A DNA stretch of 64,000 nucleotides from CAMBRQ01 sp945870325 (GTDB taxonomy: Bacteria > Bacillota > Clostridia > Lachnospirales > Lachnospiraceae): contig NZ_JBNPMC010000004.1 in assembly GCF_050313795.1 (NCBI RefSeq), forward strand, positions 1 to 64,000, written 5' to 3'. The notes under the pieces are model-generated. The model was not told the origin of the DNA. It saw only the letters and a program-made list of their open reading frames with translations, and ran no database searches. Positions 46,345 through 55,127 of this stretch are shown here, in pieces (position 1 is the first letter of the stretch; the number at the start of each line of letters is the position of its first letter). A program made the translations under genes and the position numbers.

Positions 46345-48387
46345 TTAAAACAACACCCCAATATGATACACAATCACACTCATAACCCATGCCATCCCTA
46401 ATTGGAACAGAATAATTCCAAAAGTAGACTTCCAACTCTTAAGTTCCCGGTGGATCGTAGCAATCGTTGCCGTGCAAGGAACATACAACAGGCAGAATAC
46501 CATTAATGCATAAGCATTCGCGGCGCCGAACCCCATAGAAGCCAGAGTGGCTACCATGGCATCCATGCCGTGTGCGGTAGTAATATTCTGGATTCCGAAT
46601 AATACGCTGCAGCTGGATACCACCATTTCTTTGGCGGCAATTCCTGCGATTAATGCTACGATAATCTGCCAATATCCAAGTCCTGCCGGCTTGAAGAGTG
46701 GAACAACTGCTTTCCCGATAACGGAGCCGAAACTTTGGCTAATATCCGTTACATAGCCATGAGGACCGAAGTTTAAGATGCACCACATGATTACGGACGC
46801 AATGAAGATTACGGTTCCGGCTTTGGTTAAATAGTCTTTGATCTTCTCCCATACATAGATGCCTATGGTACGTGCATTGGGAGATTTATATTCCGGTAAT
46901 TCGATGAGAAGTGCATGTTCTGCCTTGCTTCCGTCTAATTTGGATAGTATGTATGCTGTCGCAATTGCAATTACGATTCCAAGAAGATACATGGAGTAGC
47001 AGACGAGCATTGCCTGTTTTCCGAAGAACATAGAGGAAAACAAGACATAGATTGGAAGCCTTGCGCTGCACGACATGAATGGCGTGACCAGTATCGTCTT
47101 GAAACGGTCATGTTTATGCTCCAGTGCTCTGGAGGCCATAATAGCAGGTACAGAGCAGCCGAATCCGAGAAGAAGTGGAAGGAACGCTCGTCCTGATAAT
47201 CCAAGCCTGCTCATGATATCGTCCATGACGAATGCTACTCTTGCCATATATCCGCTGTCTTCCAGCAATGCCAGTGCCAGGAACAATATAAAGATGTTCG
47301 GAAGGAAGGTAAGGATTCCTCCCACACCGGAGATAATTCCATCAATGATCAGAGATTGAAGCATAGGGCTTACATGAATGGCAGTAAGTCCGTTTGCTGC
47401 AAACGAAGAGATTTCTTCTAATGCAATCTCAAAATACCCTTTTAGCCAGTCGCCGATTGTAAAGGTTAAGAAGAAGACCAGCGCCATAATTCCAAGAAAG
47501 ATTGGAAGACCGAGCCAGCGGTGGGTAAGATAGTGGTCAATCTTGTCAGTGGCTTCTTCTTTTCTGGATTTGTTAACCAGCACTTCTGCAATGACTTCTT
47601 CGATAAAATCATATTTCTGATTAATGATGTCTTTTTCGTAACTGCGGTCGATCACATCCTCCAGGTTAAGAGGGTGATTCTCGGTTACGCCTTTATCTTT
47701 TTCCAGTAATTTGATGGCGTGCCAGCGTTTGTTGTGCATCTCTGGGTAATTCTCGTTAAGCCTTCCCATGATGATGTCGATCTTGTCTTCGATATAATCT
47801 TCGTACACCATGGCATATTCTTCATGGTGATTGTGTACATGGGCAGAGGATTTGCCCGTGTGATGATGAATGAAAGGTCCCTGCTTGGCATATTCGTTGT
47901 GATGGGCAACTGCATGAAGCAGGATGGAGAGTCCGGTCTTCTTCCTGGCAGATACTGGGATAGCAGGTACGCCAAGCATCTCAGGCAGTCGGTGGAGGTC
48001 GATCTCCATGCCGCGCTCTTCTACGATGTCCATCATGTTCAGAGCAAGCACGACCGGCTTGCCAAGTTCGATCAACTGGAGTGTCAGATAGAGGTTCCGC
48101 TCCAGGCTGGATGCATCAATGACGTCAACTATGACATCTACTTCGTCGCTCATGATACATTCACGGGAGACGGTTTCTTCCATTGTATAGGATGTCAGAC
48201 TATAGATACCAGGCAGGTCGATTAATTTGAATTCCTGTCCCTGATAGACAGTCTTGCCCTCTTTCTTCTCGACGGTAACGCCGGGCCAGTTGGCGACTTT
48301 CAGGTTCGCTCCGGTAAATGCGTTAAAAAGAGTGGTTTTTCCACAGTTCGGATTGCCGATGAATCCGACATTGATTGTATTGCTCAT
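46345..48387 (-). CDS. feoB: Ferrous iron transporter FeoB
   Basis: A 680-residue inner-membrane Fe(II) importer. N-terminal GTPase: G1 GNPNCGKTT (11-19), G3 DLPGIYSL, G4 NMMD; then a helical linker with a His-rich stretch (HHHTGKSSAHVHNHHEEY, about 172-189), and the membrane domain with Gate motifs GCSVPAIMASRAL and GIAAKEMVVSS. Full length for the family. The start codon overlaps the feoA stop by 4 nt (ATGA), so FeoA and FeoB are coupled. Confidence 0.96.
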   Translation of the reverse strand: MSNTINVGFIGNPNCGKTTLFNAFTGANLKVANWPGVTVEKKEGKTVYQGQEFKLIDLPGIYSLTSYTMEETVSRECIMSDEVDVIVDVIDASSLERNLYLTLQLIELGKPVVLALNMMDIVEERGMEIDLHRLPEMLGVPAIPVSARKKTGLSILLHAVAHHNEYAKQGPFIHHHTGKSSAHVHNHHEEYAMVYEDYIEDKIDIIMGRLNENYPEMHNKRWHAIKLLEKDKGVTENHPLNLEDVIDRSYEKDIINQKYDFIEEVIAEVLVNKSRKEEATDKIDHYLTHRWLGLPIFLGIMALVFFLTFTIGDWLKGYFEIALEEISSFAANGLTAIHVSPMLQSLIIDGIISGVGGILTFLPNIFILFLALALLEDSGYMARVAFVMDDIMSRLGLSGRAFLPLLLGFGCSVPAIMASRALEHKHDRFKTILVTPFMSCSARLPIYVLFSSMFFGKQAMLVCYSMYLLGIVIAIATAYILSKLDGSKAEHALLIELPEYKSPNARTIGIYVWEKIKDYLTKAGTVIFIASVIMWCILNFGPHGYVTDISQSFGSVIGKAVVPLFKPAGLGYWQIIVALIAGIAAKEMVVSSCSVLFGIQNITTAHGMDAMVATLASMGFGAANAYALMVFCLLYVPCTATIATIHRELKSWKSTFGIILFQLGMAWVMSVIVYHIGVLF

Positions 48388-48620
48388 GATGCCTGTACCT
48401 CCGTAACTTCGATATGGTCTGCAATTCTTCTGCCGAGTGCAAATCGGGTGCCACGGAATTTGGCGGTGAGAGAACCTTTTTTATCATTGTTCAGTATGGT
48501 AATTAAGGAACCTTCTGTAAGTCCCAGGGCTTCCAGACGGCGCTCAAGCTGTAATTCGATGTCGATGGATTCGACACGGTAGGTCTGGTTATTTTTCCCT
48601 TGCTTTAGTGTCATTTTCAT
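48384..48620 (-). CDS. feoA: Ferrous iron transport protein FeoA
   Basis: A 78-residue SH3-like cytoplasmic partner of FeoB. Family pattern: ERRLEALGLTEGSLITILNN then RGTRFALGRRIADHIEV. ATG at 48620 (minus) follows AGAGGAGCA. It is the first gene of feoAB and lies downstream of a Fur-type box. Confidence 0.93.
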   Translation of the reverse strand: MKMTLKQGKNNQTYRVESIDIELQLERRLEALGLTEGSLITILNNDKKGSLTAKFRGTRFALGRRIADHIEVTEVQAS

Positions 48621-48639
48621 TGCTCCTCTTAAGTGTTAT

Positions 48640-48694
48640 TGATAATTATTATCTATTACTCGTATATAATATCACTATTTGACGAAGATGGCAA
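48640..48694 (-). promoter_or_regulatory. feoAB promoter with Fur box
   Basis: On the minus strand: -35 TTGCCA (48694-48689), 17-nt spacer, -10 TATTAT (48671-48666), then a 7-1-7 Fur box (48654-48640; + strand TGATAATTATTATCT), matching TGATAAT-N-ATTATCA at 13 of 14 positions. Its place at about +5 to +20 fits iron-dependent repression. Confidence 0.85.
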
Positions 48695-48754
48695 TGTGAA
48701 GTATACTGTAATTCATATGTTAGGACTTTAGGACTTTAGAATCGGAGGTAATGT

Positions 48755-49780
48755 ATGCAGTTATACTTTTTTGTCTTATACTTTTTTACATATGGATTCC
48801 TGGGATGGTGTACGGAGGTGGCTTATGCTACAACGAAGGAACTAAGATTCGTAAACCGAGGTTTTTTAAATGGACCGATTTGTCCGATCTATGGAGTAGG
48901 AGTCGGCGTGGTGGTAATGTTTTTGGAGCCTGTGGAGAATAATCTGATACTTTTGTATATCGTGTCCACGGTACTGGTAACGCTGATTGAGGGACTGACC
49001 GGATATCTGATGGATAAGATATTCCATCATAAATGGTGGGATTATTCGAATCAGCCGTTGAATATCGGGGGATATGTATGCCTGTTGTTCTCGCTTGTGT
49101 GGGGCGTTGCATGTGTGGCGATTGTGAAAGTGATCCATCCTATGATTCACAATGCACTTGCGCTTATACCACTGACGGCAGGAATTGTGTTGATTGTTGT
49201 GTTGGGAACGGTGCTGTTCGCTGATTTGTATGTGACTGCATCTGCAATTCTGAAACTGAACAAAAGGCTGGATGCGATGGAGAAGATTGCGGCAGAGTTG
49301 CGGGAGATCTCCGACAAAGTTGGAGAGAATATCCACGAAAATGTCATGGAGACCATGGAATTCTCAGAGGAGAAAAAGAAACAGTTGGATTCTGCTGTAT
49401 TGGATCTGCGCGAAAAGTTAGATGAGACGAAGCAGCAGATGGATTCTCTTGCTGTGGAGATGCGTGAGAAACTGGAAAATGCTACAGAGGAGCAGAAGAG
49501 TCGTTTCGAAGAGCGGAAGAATTATATCGAAGAACAGAGAAACCGCATCGAAGAGAGAATCCGCATGGAGGAGCAGAAAGTTCGCATGGAGGAGCAGAAA
49601 GTTCGCATGGAAGAGCAGAAAGTTCGCATAGCAGAGTTGAAGAACAGATATGCGGAACTGGCAGAACGCAGCACGAGAGTCAGCAGACGTCTTGCGAAAG
49701 CATTCCCGAAGATGGAATCCAGACATCACAAAGAGATTATGGAAGAACTGAAACTTCGCCTGAAACGCGATCGAAGATAG
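48755..49780 (+). CDS. ABC_trans_CmpB-type membrane protein with coiled-coil tail
   Basis: A 341-residue protein. The first 165 residues hold about four or five membrane segments with the family opening FFTYGFLGWCTEVAYA, and NRGFLNGPICPIYGVG and WWDYSNQPLNIGGYVCL (PF06541, named putative ABC-transporter type IV). From about residue 170 comes a long cytoplasmic coiled coil rich in Glu/Lys/Arg, including three perfect or near-perfect RMEEQKV heptads, ending basic. Most family members lack so long a tail. Ribosome site GGAGG, ATG 48755. Transport function is not established. Confidence 0.8.
   Translation: MQLYFFVLYFFTYGFLGWCTEVAYATTKELRFVNRGFLNGPICPIYGVGVGVVVMFLEPVENNLILLYIVSTVLVTLIEGLTGYLMDKIFHHKWWDYSNQPLNIGGYVCLLFSLVWGVACVAIVKVIHPMIHNALALIPLTAGIVLIVVLGTVLFADLYVTASAILKLNKRLDAMEKIAAELREISDKVGENIHENVMETMEFSEEKKKQLDSAVLDLREKLDETKQQMDSLAVEMREKLENATEEQKSRFEERKNYIEEQRNRIEERIRMEEQKVRMEEQKVRMEEQKVRIAELKNRYAELAERSTRVSRRLAKAFPKMESRHHKEIMEELKLRLKRDRR
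49562..49624 (+). repeat. 21-bp tandem repeat, three copies
   Basis: Three head-to-tail 21-bp units (49562-49582, 49583-49603, 49604-49624) starting CGCATGGAGGAGCAGAAAG, with one base difference in the third. They encode heptads RMEEQKV of the coiled coil and keep frame if the copy number changes. Confidence 0.9.
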
Positions 49781-49811
49781 ATGGCACCAGGTATTGCCAG
49801 GAAAAAGTGGC

Positions 49812-49840
49812 TTGACAAAAGGAATATCCGTTCATATAAT
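49812..49840 (+). promoter_or_regulatory. Sigma-A promoter of ssrA
   Basis: TTGACA (49812-49817), 17-nt spacer, TATAAT (49835-49840): a consensus promoter. Start near 49847 gives a leader of about 48 nt to be removed by RNase P. Confidence 0.88.
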
Positions 49841-49894
49841 AGGATATACCTAATGAAAAGATTCGTCTGCAAACCAGAGATACAGCATTATTCA

Positions 49895-50242
49895 GGGCTT
49901 GTACTGGTTTCGACGGGGGTCTGGAAGTGGAAGAAGCCATCCGTAGCGGGACACTACGATAAAAGTTCCAATTAAATATAAACGCAGACAATAGAGAATT
50001 AGCGTACGCTGCCTAATTAGGCGGCAGTCGGCCCAGGGTCATCCGCTGCCCCGGTAACCGGCTTCAACGAGGCGGAGCACTTCGTTTCCAAAGCTTTGAG
50101 GAGATGGAAGAATCTATGAAGCTACTAAAGTCGGTAACCTGTCATTAGGTGACTGATGGAGGGAATGTTAATATAATGACTGTGATGGGAGATGCTTCGA
50201 TGGATGGGCTTTCGGACGCGGGTTCAACTCCCGCCAGGTCCA
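49895..50242 (+). ncRNA. ssrA: tmRNA (SsrA)
   Basis: A 348-nt tmRNA that rescues stalled ribosomes. The 5' end GGGCTTG (49895-49901) pairs with CAGGTCC (50235-50241) as acceptor stem, followed by discriminator A at 50242; CCA is not encoded. The tRNA-like 5' part TGTACTGGTTTCGACGGGGG and T-arm GGGTTCAACTCCCGC are present. The tag reading frame is 49984-50016, giving ADNRELAYAA and stop TAA. Several pseudoknot-forming GC segments follow. Confidence 0.96.
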
Positions 50243-50245
50243 CTT

Positions 50246-50293
50246 AAAAAATCGCTTTAAATCCAGAAAAATCAAGGGTTGAGCGATTTTTTT
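50246..50293 (+). terminator. Terminator of ssrA
   Basis: AAAAATCGCT (from 50247) pairs with AGCGATTTTT across a 25-nt loop, then T-run to 50293. Confidence 0.8.
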
Positions 50294-50567
50294 ATTTGCA
50301 AATATTTTGCTTTGTAGGCTTATTTTAGCATCTGAATTTATAAGGCAATTCCTCATGTCCAACCGTAAAGTTGCTCCGTGAGCGTTCTGGTGTGTCTCAG
50401 AGCCTTTTATGGGACAGGAATAGGAATGAATTAAACATAGACAAAATGAAAGGAGGCTGAAAGAGGACGAGAAATTCAACAAAAGTGTTGAAAAATGGTC
50501 TAGACCGATTTATAATAATTAAAGGAAAAGATATTGACTTATTAAAGGTGCTACCTATTGCAGACGG

Positions 50568-50640
50568 TTAGCCCCAAGTAATTGAATATAATACAAGATT
50601 ATAACCGCTTAGTTTGGTCGCTAGGGCGGTTATTTTCTTT
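50568..50640 (+). ncRNA. Candidate antisense antitoxin RNA
   Basis: Likely promoter TTGACT (50534-50539), 16-nt spacer, TATTGC (50556-50561). The RNA would end at the stem ATAACCGCTTAG...CTAGGGCGGTTAT (50601-50633) plus TTTTCTTTT. It overlaps the 3' end of the toxin message on the other strand, and the shared stem can end both transcripts. Its 5' region repeats part of the toxin leader (GTGCTACCTA, GCGGTTAG-like), as in txpA/ratA-type loci. Confidence 0.5.
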
Positions 50641-50719
50641 TGCTTTTGTTGTTAAACGCAAACGCAAGAATAGTAAAGATTACTATTGTATAAGTAAATA
50701 GGTCTGAGTATGTAATCAT
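50630..50719 (-). CDS. Holin-like type I toxin (29 aa)
   Basis: On the minus strand, ATG 50719 with AAGGAGG ten nt upstream encodes MITYSDLFTYTIVIFTILAF, then AFNNKSKRK and stop at 50630. One hydrophobic segment with a Lys/Arg tail and the (V/I)TYSDLF opening is the pattern of TxpA/BsrG-like and putative holin-like toxins. Such peptides damage the membrane and are silenced by an antisense RNA. A long 5' leader (about 110 nt) with an internal hairpin precedes it. Confidence 0.8.
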   Translation of the reverse strand: MITYSDLFTYTIVIFTILAFAFNNKSKRK

Positions 50720-50833
50720 ATACTAACGTCCTCCTTTCGCAATATTTCCTCGAAAGGATATCTATAAGATAAACATGAGTCTAGTCTCACGATAGAAGGA
50801 CTAACCGCCTACCATCTTAGGTAGCACATACTT

Positions 50834-50862
50834 AGTATAAATTTTAAGGTATAATTTGTCAA
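50834..50862 (-). promoter_or_regulatory. Promoter of the type I toxin message
   Basis: Minus strand TTGACA (50862-50857), 17-nt spacer, TATACT (50839-50834). The leader between it and the toxin start contains an inverted repeat around ACCATCTTAGGT on the + strand. Confidence 0.8.
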
Positions 50863-50962
50863 TTACAGTCAAAACATAAGACACATCGGAAATAAAAATC
50901 TGGCATGCCTATTTTTGGGCTTTTGAGTTGAATCTAATTATAAAATTAATATGGATAGACGC

Positions 50963-50990
50963 GTAACATTTTTCCCGGTTATTCGTTTAT
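50963..50990 (+). promoter_or_regulatory. Possible ECF-type autoregulated promoter
   Basis: GTAACA (50963-50968) and CGTTTA (50984-50989), 15 nt apart, resemble an ECF -35/-10 pair and lie 22 nt before the sigma factor gene. No sigma-A promoter of quality is seen. Inference from motif only. Confidence 0.45.
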
Positions 50991-51011
50991 CTTATACGAG
51001 GAGGTGATAAA

Positions 51012-51500
51012 GTGGAAAAAGATATATTAGAAGTGCTATACCGCAAATACACAAAGCAAGTCTACCTCTATCTCTATTCCCTTTGTCACAACCATGCGCT
51101 GGCGGAGGATCTGATGCAGGAGACATTCCTTAAAGCATTCTGTACAGCGGAGAAAGCAGGGGATGCGATGCTGCCATGGCTTCTGGTAGTAGCGAGGAAT
51201 CTGTATCTGGATCTATGGCGCAGAGAGAAAAGGATTGCCGGATGGGAAGAATCAGAGGTAACGGATGGAGGAGAAGAGATCCTGGAGCAGATAATCAGGA
51301 AAGAGCAGAATCAGAGACTATACCGGGCGATCCTAAGGCTCAAGGATACGGAACGCGAGGCGGTAGAACTCTATTATTTTGCCGGATTATCTCAGGATGC
51401 AATCAGCAGAGTCCTGAATCTAAGTTACAGTAACACAAGAGTAATCCTATATCGTGCCAAGCAGAAACTTAAGAGAATGTTGGATGAAAATGAAGGATAG
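51012..51500 (+). CDS. ECF-type RNA polymerase sigma factor
   Basis: A 162-residue sigma factor with region 2 (about 8-75, YLYLYSLCHNHALAEDLMQETFLKAF) and region 4 (about 105-155, LKDTEREAVELYYFAGLSQDAISRVLNLSYSNTRVILYRAKQKLKRML). It lacks regions 1 and 3, as ECF factors do. GTG start at 51012 follows GAGGAGGTGATAAA. The following gene encodes its likely anti-sigma factor, 28 nt downstream. Confidence 0.92.
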   Translation: MEKDILEVLYRKYTKQVYLYLYSLCHNHALAEDLMQETFLKAFCTAEKAGDAMLPWLLVVARNLYLDLWRREKRIAGWEESEVTDGGEEILEQIIRKEQNQRLYRAILRLKDTEREAVELYYFAGLSQDAISRVLNLSYSNTRVILYRAKQKLKRMLDENEG

Positions 51501-51528
51501 GTATAAAGAATAGAAAGCAGGTGAAGGT

Positions 51529-52743
51529 ATGAGATATGAAGAGAGATTTCGAAAATATCTAAGTGGTGAGTTGGGAAAAGAAGAGGCGGAACAGATTCGG
51601 GAGGATCTTGAGAAGATGCAGGTGCTGCTTGGACATCTGGATGATAGCCTGGATCAGGAATTATACGAGGAAGAGGGCGACGAGGAGCGTAAAGACGAAC
51701 AGGGAAAAGGGGCGAGATCTAGGGACTTAAAGAGGCAGGACTTAAGCAAAGAGGTATCTAAGGCTGTCAGCAGGAAATTTCGAAGATATGCAGCGGTTAC
51801 CGGTGCAGTGGTGATTGTCGTAGTACTTCTGCTGTTGTATGGTCTATCTCCGCTGCTTGACAAAGTGTGTTACAATCCGTCTGAAAATATTGAGATTGTG
51901 GATGAAGAGACACAGTCGGCTGTCATATATTCTCCGTTCCAGTTGACGATGTCGGTATACATGGAGTTGTTCTGTGGGGATAAAGGATTCGCAGATGTGG
52001 GGATCAGACCGGAAGGATATGGCAGATATACGATAGACGTTCAGACCCAGATTAATGGAGAGATTACACATCATCCACTGGAACTGGTAAGGAACCATCT
52101 CTATCGTCAGGATCTGAACTGGAACCGGTCAGATTTTCCTGATAATGCGTTCACATACCGGCAACAGGGAGGAAGCTGCGCGATGAAGGCAGAGGATGCA
52201 CGAAAAAAATTAGAGGATATTCCTGAGGCGATGATGATACGTGCGGCAATCTCGTTTGATGATACGAAGAATCTTGAAGAACTGATAGAATTCATGGGGA
52301 AATACGATGCCTATTATCTATATTGTCCGCTTATGGTAGATGATGATGGTCATTCGGGAGGTTACTGGGGATTCTGCCCGAAGCAGGCGGGATATGTATT
52401 GACAGATTGTTATGACCAGGAGAAATATCCGTATCTGGATGTGTTCCAGTATGAGGATTATGACAATGCTCCGGCAGAGGTGTATGAGAAACATGTGATG
52501 TCTATGTTGAATTACATGATGGATCATGAGAAATTCCTGGGAATATTTGATTCGGATGTTCCGGGTGAGAATGTTGTGAATAAGGTAAAATATCAATCGG
52601 CGCTTCATTATATAGAAGAGAATGGAGTTAATAGTTACGGAACGGTGGTCTATGCCACGAAGCAGGAATTGCTTAAGATGCTGGAGGATGAGACTGTAAG
52701 CGGAGTCTATATGCTGGACAGTTCTCTGGATCTGAAGTACTGA
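51529..52743 (+). CDS. Membrane anti-sigma factor
   Basis: A 404-residue protein: short cytoplasmic helical part (1-85, FRKYLSGELGKEEAEQIREDLEKM), one membrane segment (about 86-106, VTGAVVIVVVLLLLYGLSPLL) and a large extracellular domain (about 110-404). The extracellular part (SPFQLTMSVYMELFCGDKGF; NGVNSYGTVVYATKQELLKML near the end) resembles the sigma factor regulator N- and C-terminal domains. It should hold the sigma factor at 51012 until an envelope signal arrives. No zinc HxxxCxxC motif is visible. Confidence 0.82.
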   Translation: MRYEERFRKYLSGELGKEEAEQIREDLEKMQVLLGHLDDSLDQELYEEEGDEERKDEQGKGARSRDLKRQDLSKEVSKAVSRKFRRYAAVTGAVVIVVVLLLLYGLSPLLDKVCYNPSENIEIVDEETQSAVIYSPFQLTMSVYMELFCGDKGFADVGIRPEGYGRYTIDVQTQINGEITHHPLELVRNHLYRQDLNWNRSDFPDNAFTYRQQGGSCAMKAEDARKKLEDIPEAMMIRAAISFDDTKNLEELIEFMGKYDAYYLYCPLMVDDDGHSGGYWGFCPKQAGYVLTDCYDQEKYPYLDVFQYEDYDNAPAEVYEKHVMSMLNYMMDHEKFLGIFDSDVPGENVVNKVKYQSALHYIEENGVNSYGTVVYATKQELLKMLEDETVSGVYMLDSSLDLKY

Positions 52744-52923
52744 GAGTGGAGTGGAAGAGAAGGATAATTATCCGGAGAATTCAATATTTTCACACAAATG
52801 ACATATTTACCTGGTATGATACACTTATATGAGTTTCTTGTGGTACACGCTTTTGGGTGAGTGTGCGTTACAGGATGATATATAGTCAGTGGATTCAAGA
52901 ACTTCGGATGGAGGTTGTACGAT

Positions 52924-53601
52924 ATGGAGAAGATTAAGATATTGGTAGTAGATGATGAGAGCAGAATGCGCAAATTAGTCCGGGATTTTCTGGAACGGAA
53001 GGGGTATCAGGTGCTGGAGGCAGCAGATGGCATAGAGGCGATGGAACGCTTCTATGAGGATAAAGAGATAGCGTTACTTATCCTGGATGTAATGATGCCG
53101 AAGATGGATGGATGGCAGGTGTGCCGAGAAGTACGTCAGTCTTCCAAGGTGCCGATCATTATGCTTACGGCTCGCTCTGAAGAACGGGATGAACTGCAGG
53201 GCTTTGAATTGGGAGTGGATGAGTATATCTCAAAGCCGTTCAGTCCGAAGATCCTTGTGGCAAGGGTAGAGGCAATCTTAAGGCGCTCTCATGCGTTGGA
53301 TATATCAGAGACGGTAGATGCCGGTGGGATCTGTATTGACAAGTCTGCACATCAGGTGAAGATCGATGGGAAAGAGATCGAACTTAGTTTTAAGGAGTTT
53401 GAATTGTTGGCGTATTTTGTCGAGAATCAGGGGATTGCATTGTCCAGAGAGAAGATCCTGAATAATGTATGGAATTATGATTACTTTGGTGATGCAAGAA
53501 CCATTGATACCCATGTGAAGAAGTTAAGAAGCAAGTTGGGTGACAAAGGCAATTATATCAAGACAATCTGGGGCATGGGATACAAATTCGAGGTGGAATA
53601 A
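52924..53601 (+). CDS. OmpR-family response regulator
   Basis: A 225-residue regulator: receiver domain (1-120) with acidic pair DDE near residue 10, phosphoacceptor Asp in LLILDVMMPKMDGW near 52, MLTAR, and Lys in ISKPF; then a winged helix (about 130-225, ELSFKEFELLAYFVEN, TIDTHVKKLRSKLG). ATG 52924 follows GGAGGTTGTACGAT; the in-frame TTG at 52915 is within that spacing. Its stop is 1 nt before the kinase start. Confidence 0.95.
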   Translation: MEKIKILVVDDESRMRKLVRDFLERKGYQVLEAADGIEAMERFYEDKEIALLILDVMMPKMDGWQVCREVRQSSKVPIIMLTARSEERDELQGFELGVDEYISKPFSPKILVARVEAILRRSHALDISETVDAGGICIDKSAHQVKIDGKEIELSFKEFELLAYFVENQGIALSREKILNNVWNYDYFGDARTIDTHVKKLRSKLGDKGNYIKTIWGMGYKFEVE

Positions 53602-53602
53602 G

Positions 53603-55066
53603 ATGAAGCATTCTATCAAGCGGCAGATGATTACCGTCTTCCTGGGACTTCTGGTTTTTCTTGTGGCAGCACTTTTTATCATTAACGTGAAGTTCTTGGA
53701 ACCATATTATATCGGTAATAAAGAGATGCAGTTTATTGATATATACGAGGAACTGAATCAGGCGACAGAAGCAGGCAGTCTGGGGGATGAGGCGATATCA
53801 GGGAATCTGTTCTATATGGCTGAAAAATACAACATATCCTATCTTGTAGAGGATGGATCAGGCAGAGTGCATACGAATGTGCATGACAAGGATCAGCTTA
53901 AGAATCAATTGATTGGATATCTGTTGAACCAGGCACAGAAAAAGAGCGAAGTATTAGAAAGTACAGATGTTTATCAGATTAATCAGTCTTATGATCCCTG
54001 GAATAAGACGGATTATATCGAGATGTGGGGGACGCTTGATGATGGAAGCCAGTTCTTGCTCAGAAGCCCATTAGAAAGCATTAAGGAAAGTGCGGCAATC
54101 TCGAATCGTTTTCTCCTTTATATTGGAAGCATATTGATTCTATTGGCCGTCGTGTCAATTTGGTATTTTTCGAAGAAACTTACAGATCCGATCCTGGAAC
54201 TTGCAGCATTGTCTGACCGTATGGCTGACCTGGAATTCGATGCCAAATACACCAGCGGAGGCAGCAACGAGATCGGAGAACTGGGAGCGAACTTCAATCG
54301 GATGTCTGAGAAGTTAGAAAGTACGATATCAGAACTTAAGAGTGCGAATAACCGGCTGATGGAGGACATTGAGCAGAAGGACAAGTTGGAACAGATGCGC
54401 AACGAATTCCTGGGAAATGTATCCCATGAATTGAAGACTCCGATCGCATTGATCCAGGGATACGCAGAAGGACTGAAAGAGGGCGTCAGTGATGACCCTG
54501 AGAGCAGGGAGTTCTATTGTGATGTGATCATGGATGAAGCCGTGAAGATGAATCAGATGGTGAAGAATCTGCTGGAGTTGAACCAATTGGAATTCGGGGA
54601 TGATGATATCGTATTCGAACGGTTCAATCTGACAGAACTTGTGGGTGGAGTCCTGCAAAGTATGGAGATTCTTGCGCAGCAGGAGAATATTCATGTCATC
54701 TTCCGGCAGGCAGACCCGGTCTATGTGTGGGCAGATGAATTCAAGGTAGAGCAGGTGGTTCGTAATTATGTCAGCAATGCCTTCCATCATGTGAATGAAG
54801 AAAAGATTGTAGAAGTGAAGATACAGGTGGAAAGCGGCAAGGCAAAAGTGACTGTCTTCAATACCGGCAATCCGATACCCGGGGAGGATGTAGAGCATAT
54901 CTGGGACAAATTCTACAAAGTGGATAAGGCACATACAAGAGAATATGGAGGCAATGGAATCGGTCTGTCTATCGTGAAAGCCATCATGGAATCCTTCCAT
55001 CAGGAGTATGGGGTAAATAATTATGACAATGGTGTTGAATTCTGGTTTGAACTTGATGTACAATAA
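53603..55066 (+). CDS. Sensor histidine kinase
   Basis: A 487-residue membrane kinase. Two membrane segments (about 9-31 and 171-192) flank an extracellular sensor of about 140 residues; HAMP (about 193-245), DHp with FLGNVSHELKTPIALIQGYAEG (phosphoacceptor His near 275) and HATPase_c (N box NYVSNAFHH, G1 FNTGNPIP, GGNGIGLSIVKAIM). ATG 53603 follows GAGGTGGAATA. It is coupled to the response regulator at 52924. The signal is unknown. Confidence 0.94.
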   Translation: MKHSIKRQMITVFLGLLVFLVAALFIINVKFLEPYYIGNKEMQFIDIYEELNQATEAGSLGDEAISGNLFYMAEKYNISYLVEDGSGRVHTNVHDKDQLKNQLIGYLLNQAQKKSEVLESTDVYQINQSYDPWNKTDYIEMWGTLDDGSQFLLRSPLESIKESAAISNRFLLYIGSILILLAVVSIWYFSKKLTDPILELAALSDRMADLEFDAKYTSGGSNEIGELGANFNRMSEKLESTISELKSANNRLMEDIEQKDKLEQMRNEFLGNVSHELKTPIALIQGYAEGLKEGVSDDPESREFYCDVIMDEAVKMNQMVKNLLELNQLEFGDDDIVFERFNLTELVGGVLQSMEILAQQENIHVIFRQADPVYVWADEFKVEQVVRNYVSNAFHHVNEEKIVEVKIQVESGKAKVTVFNTGNPIPGEDVEHIWDKFYKVDKAHTREYGGNGIGLSIVKAIMESFHQEYGVNNYDNGVEFWFELDVQ

Positions 55067-55127
55067 GCGCATAGTAATGTAAGCCGTTGTTATAAGATGC
55101 GTATAAAAGTATCAGATACGGGGGAAG

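Noticed and set aside
49562..49624. CRISPR array
   Set aside because: The three repeats have no spacers and lie inside a coding sequence; no cas genes occur in the window.
50168..50482. Minus-strand ORF of 104 codons ending in a WRELNPRPKAHPSK segment
   Set aside because: It runs antisense through the 3' end of tmRNA; the WRELNPRP peptide is the well-known false translation of that region.
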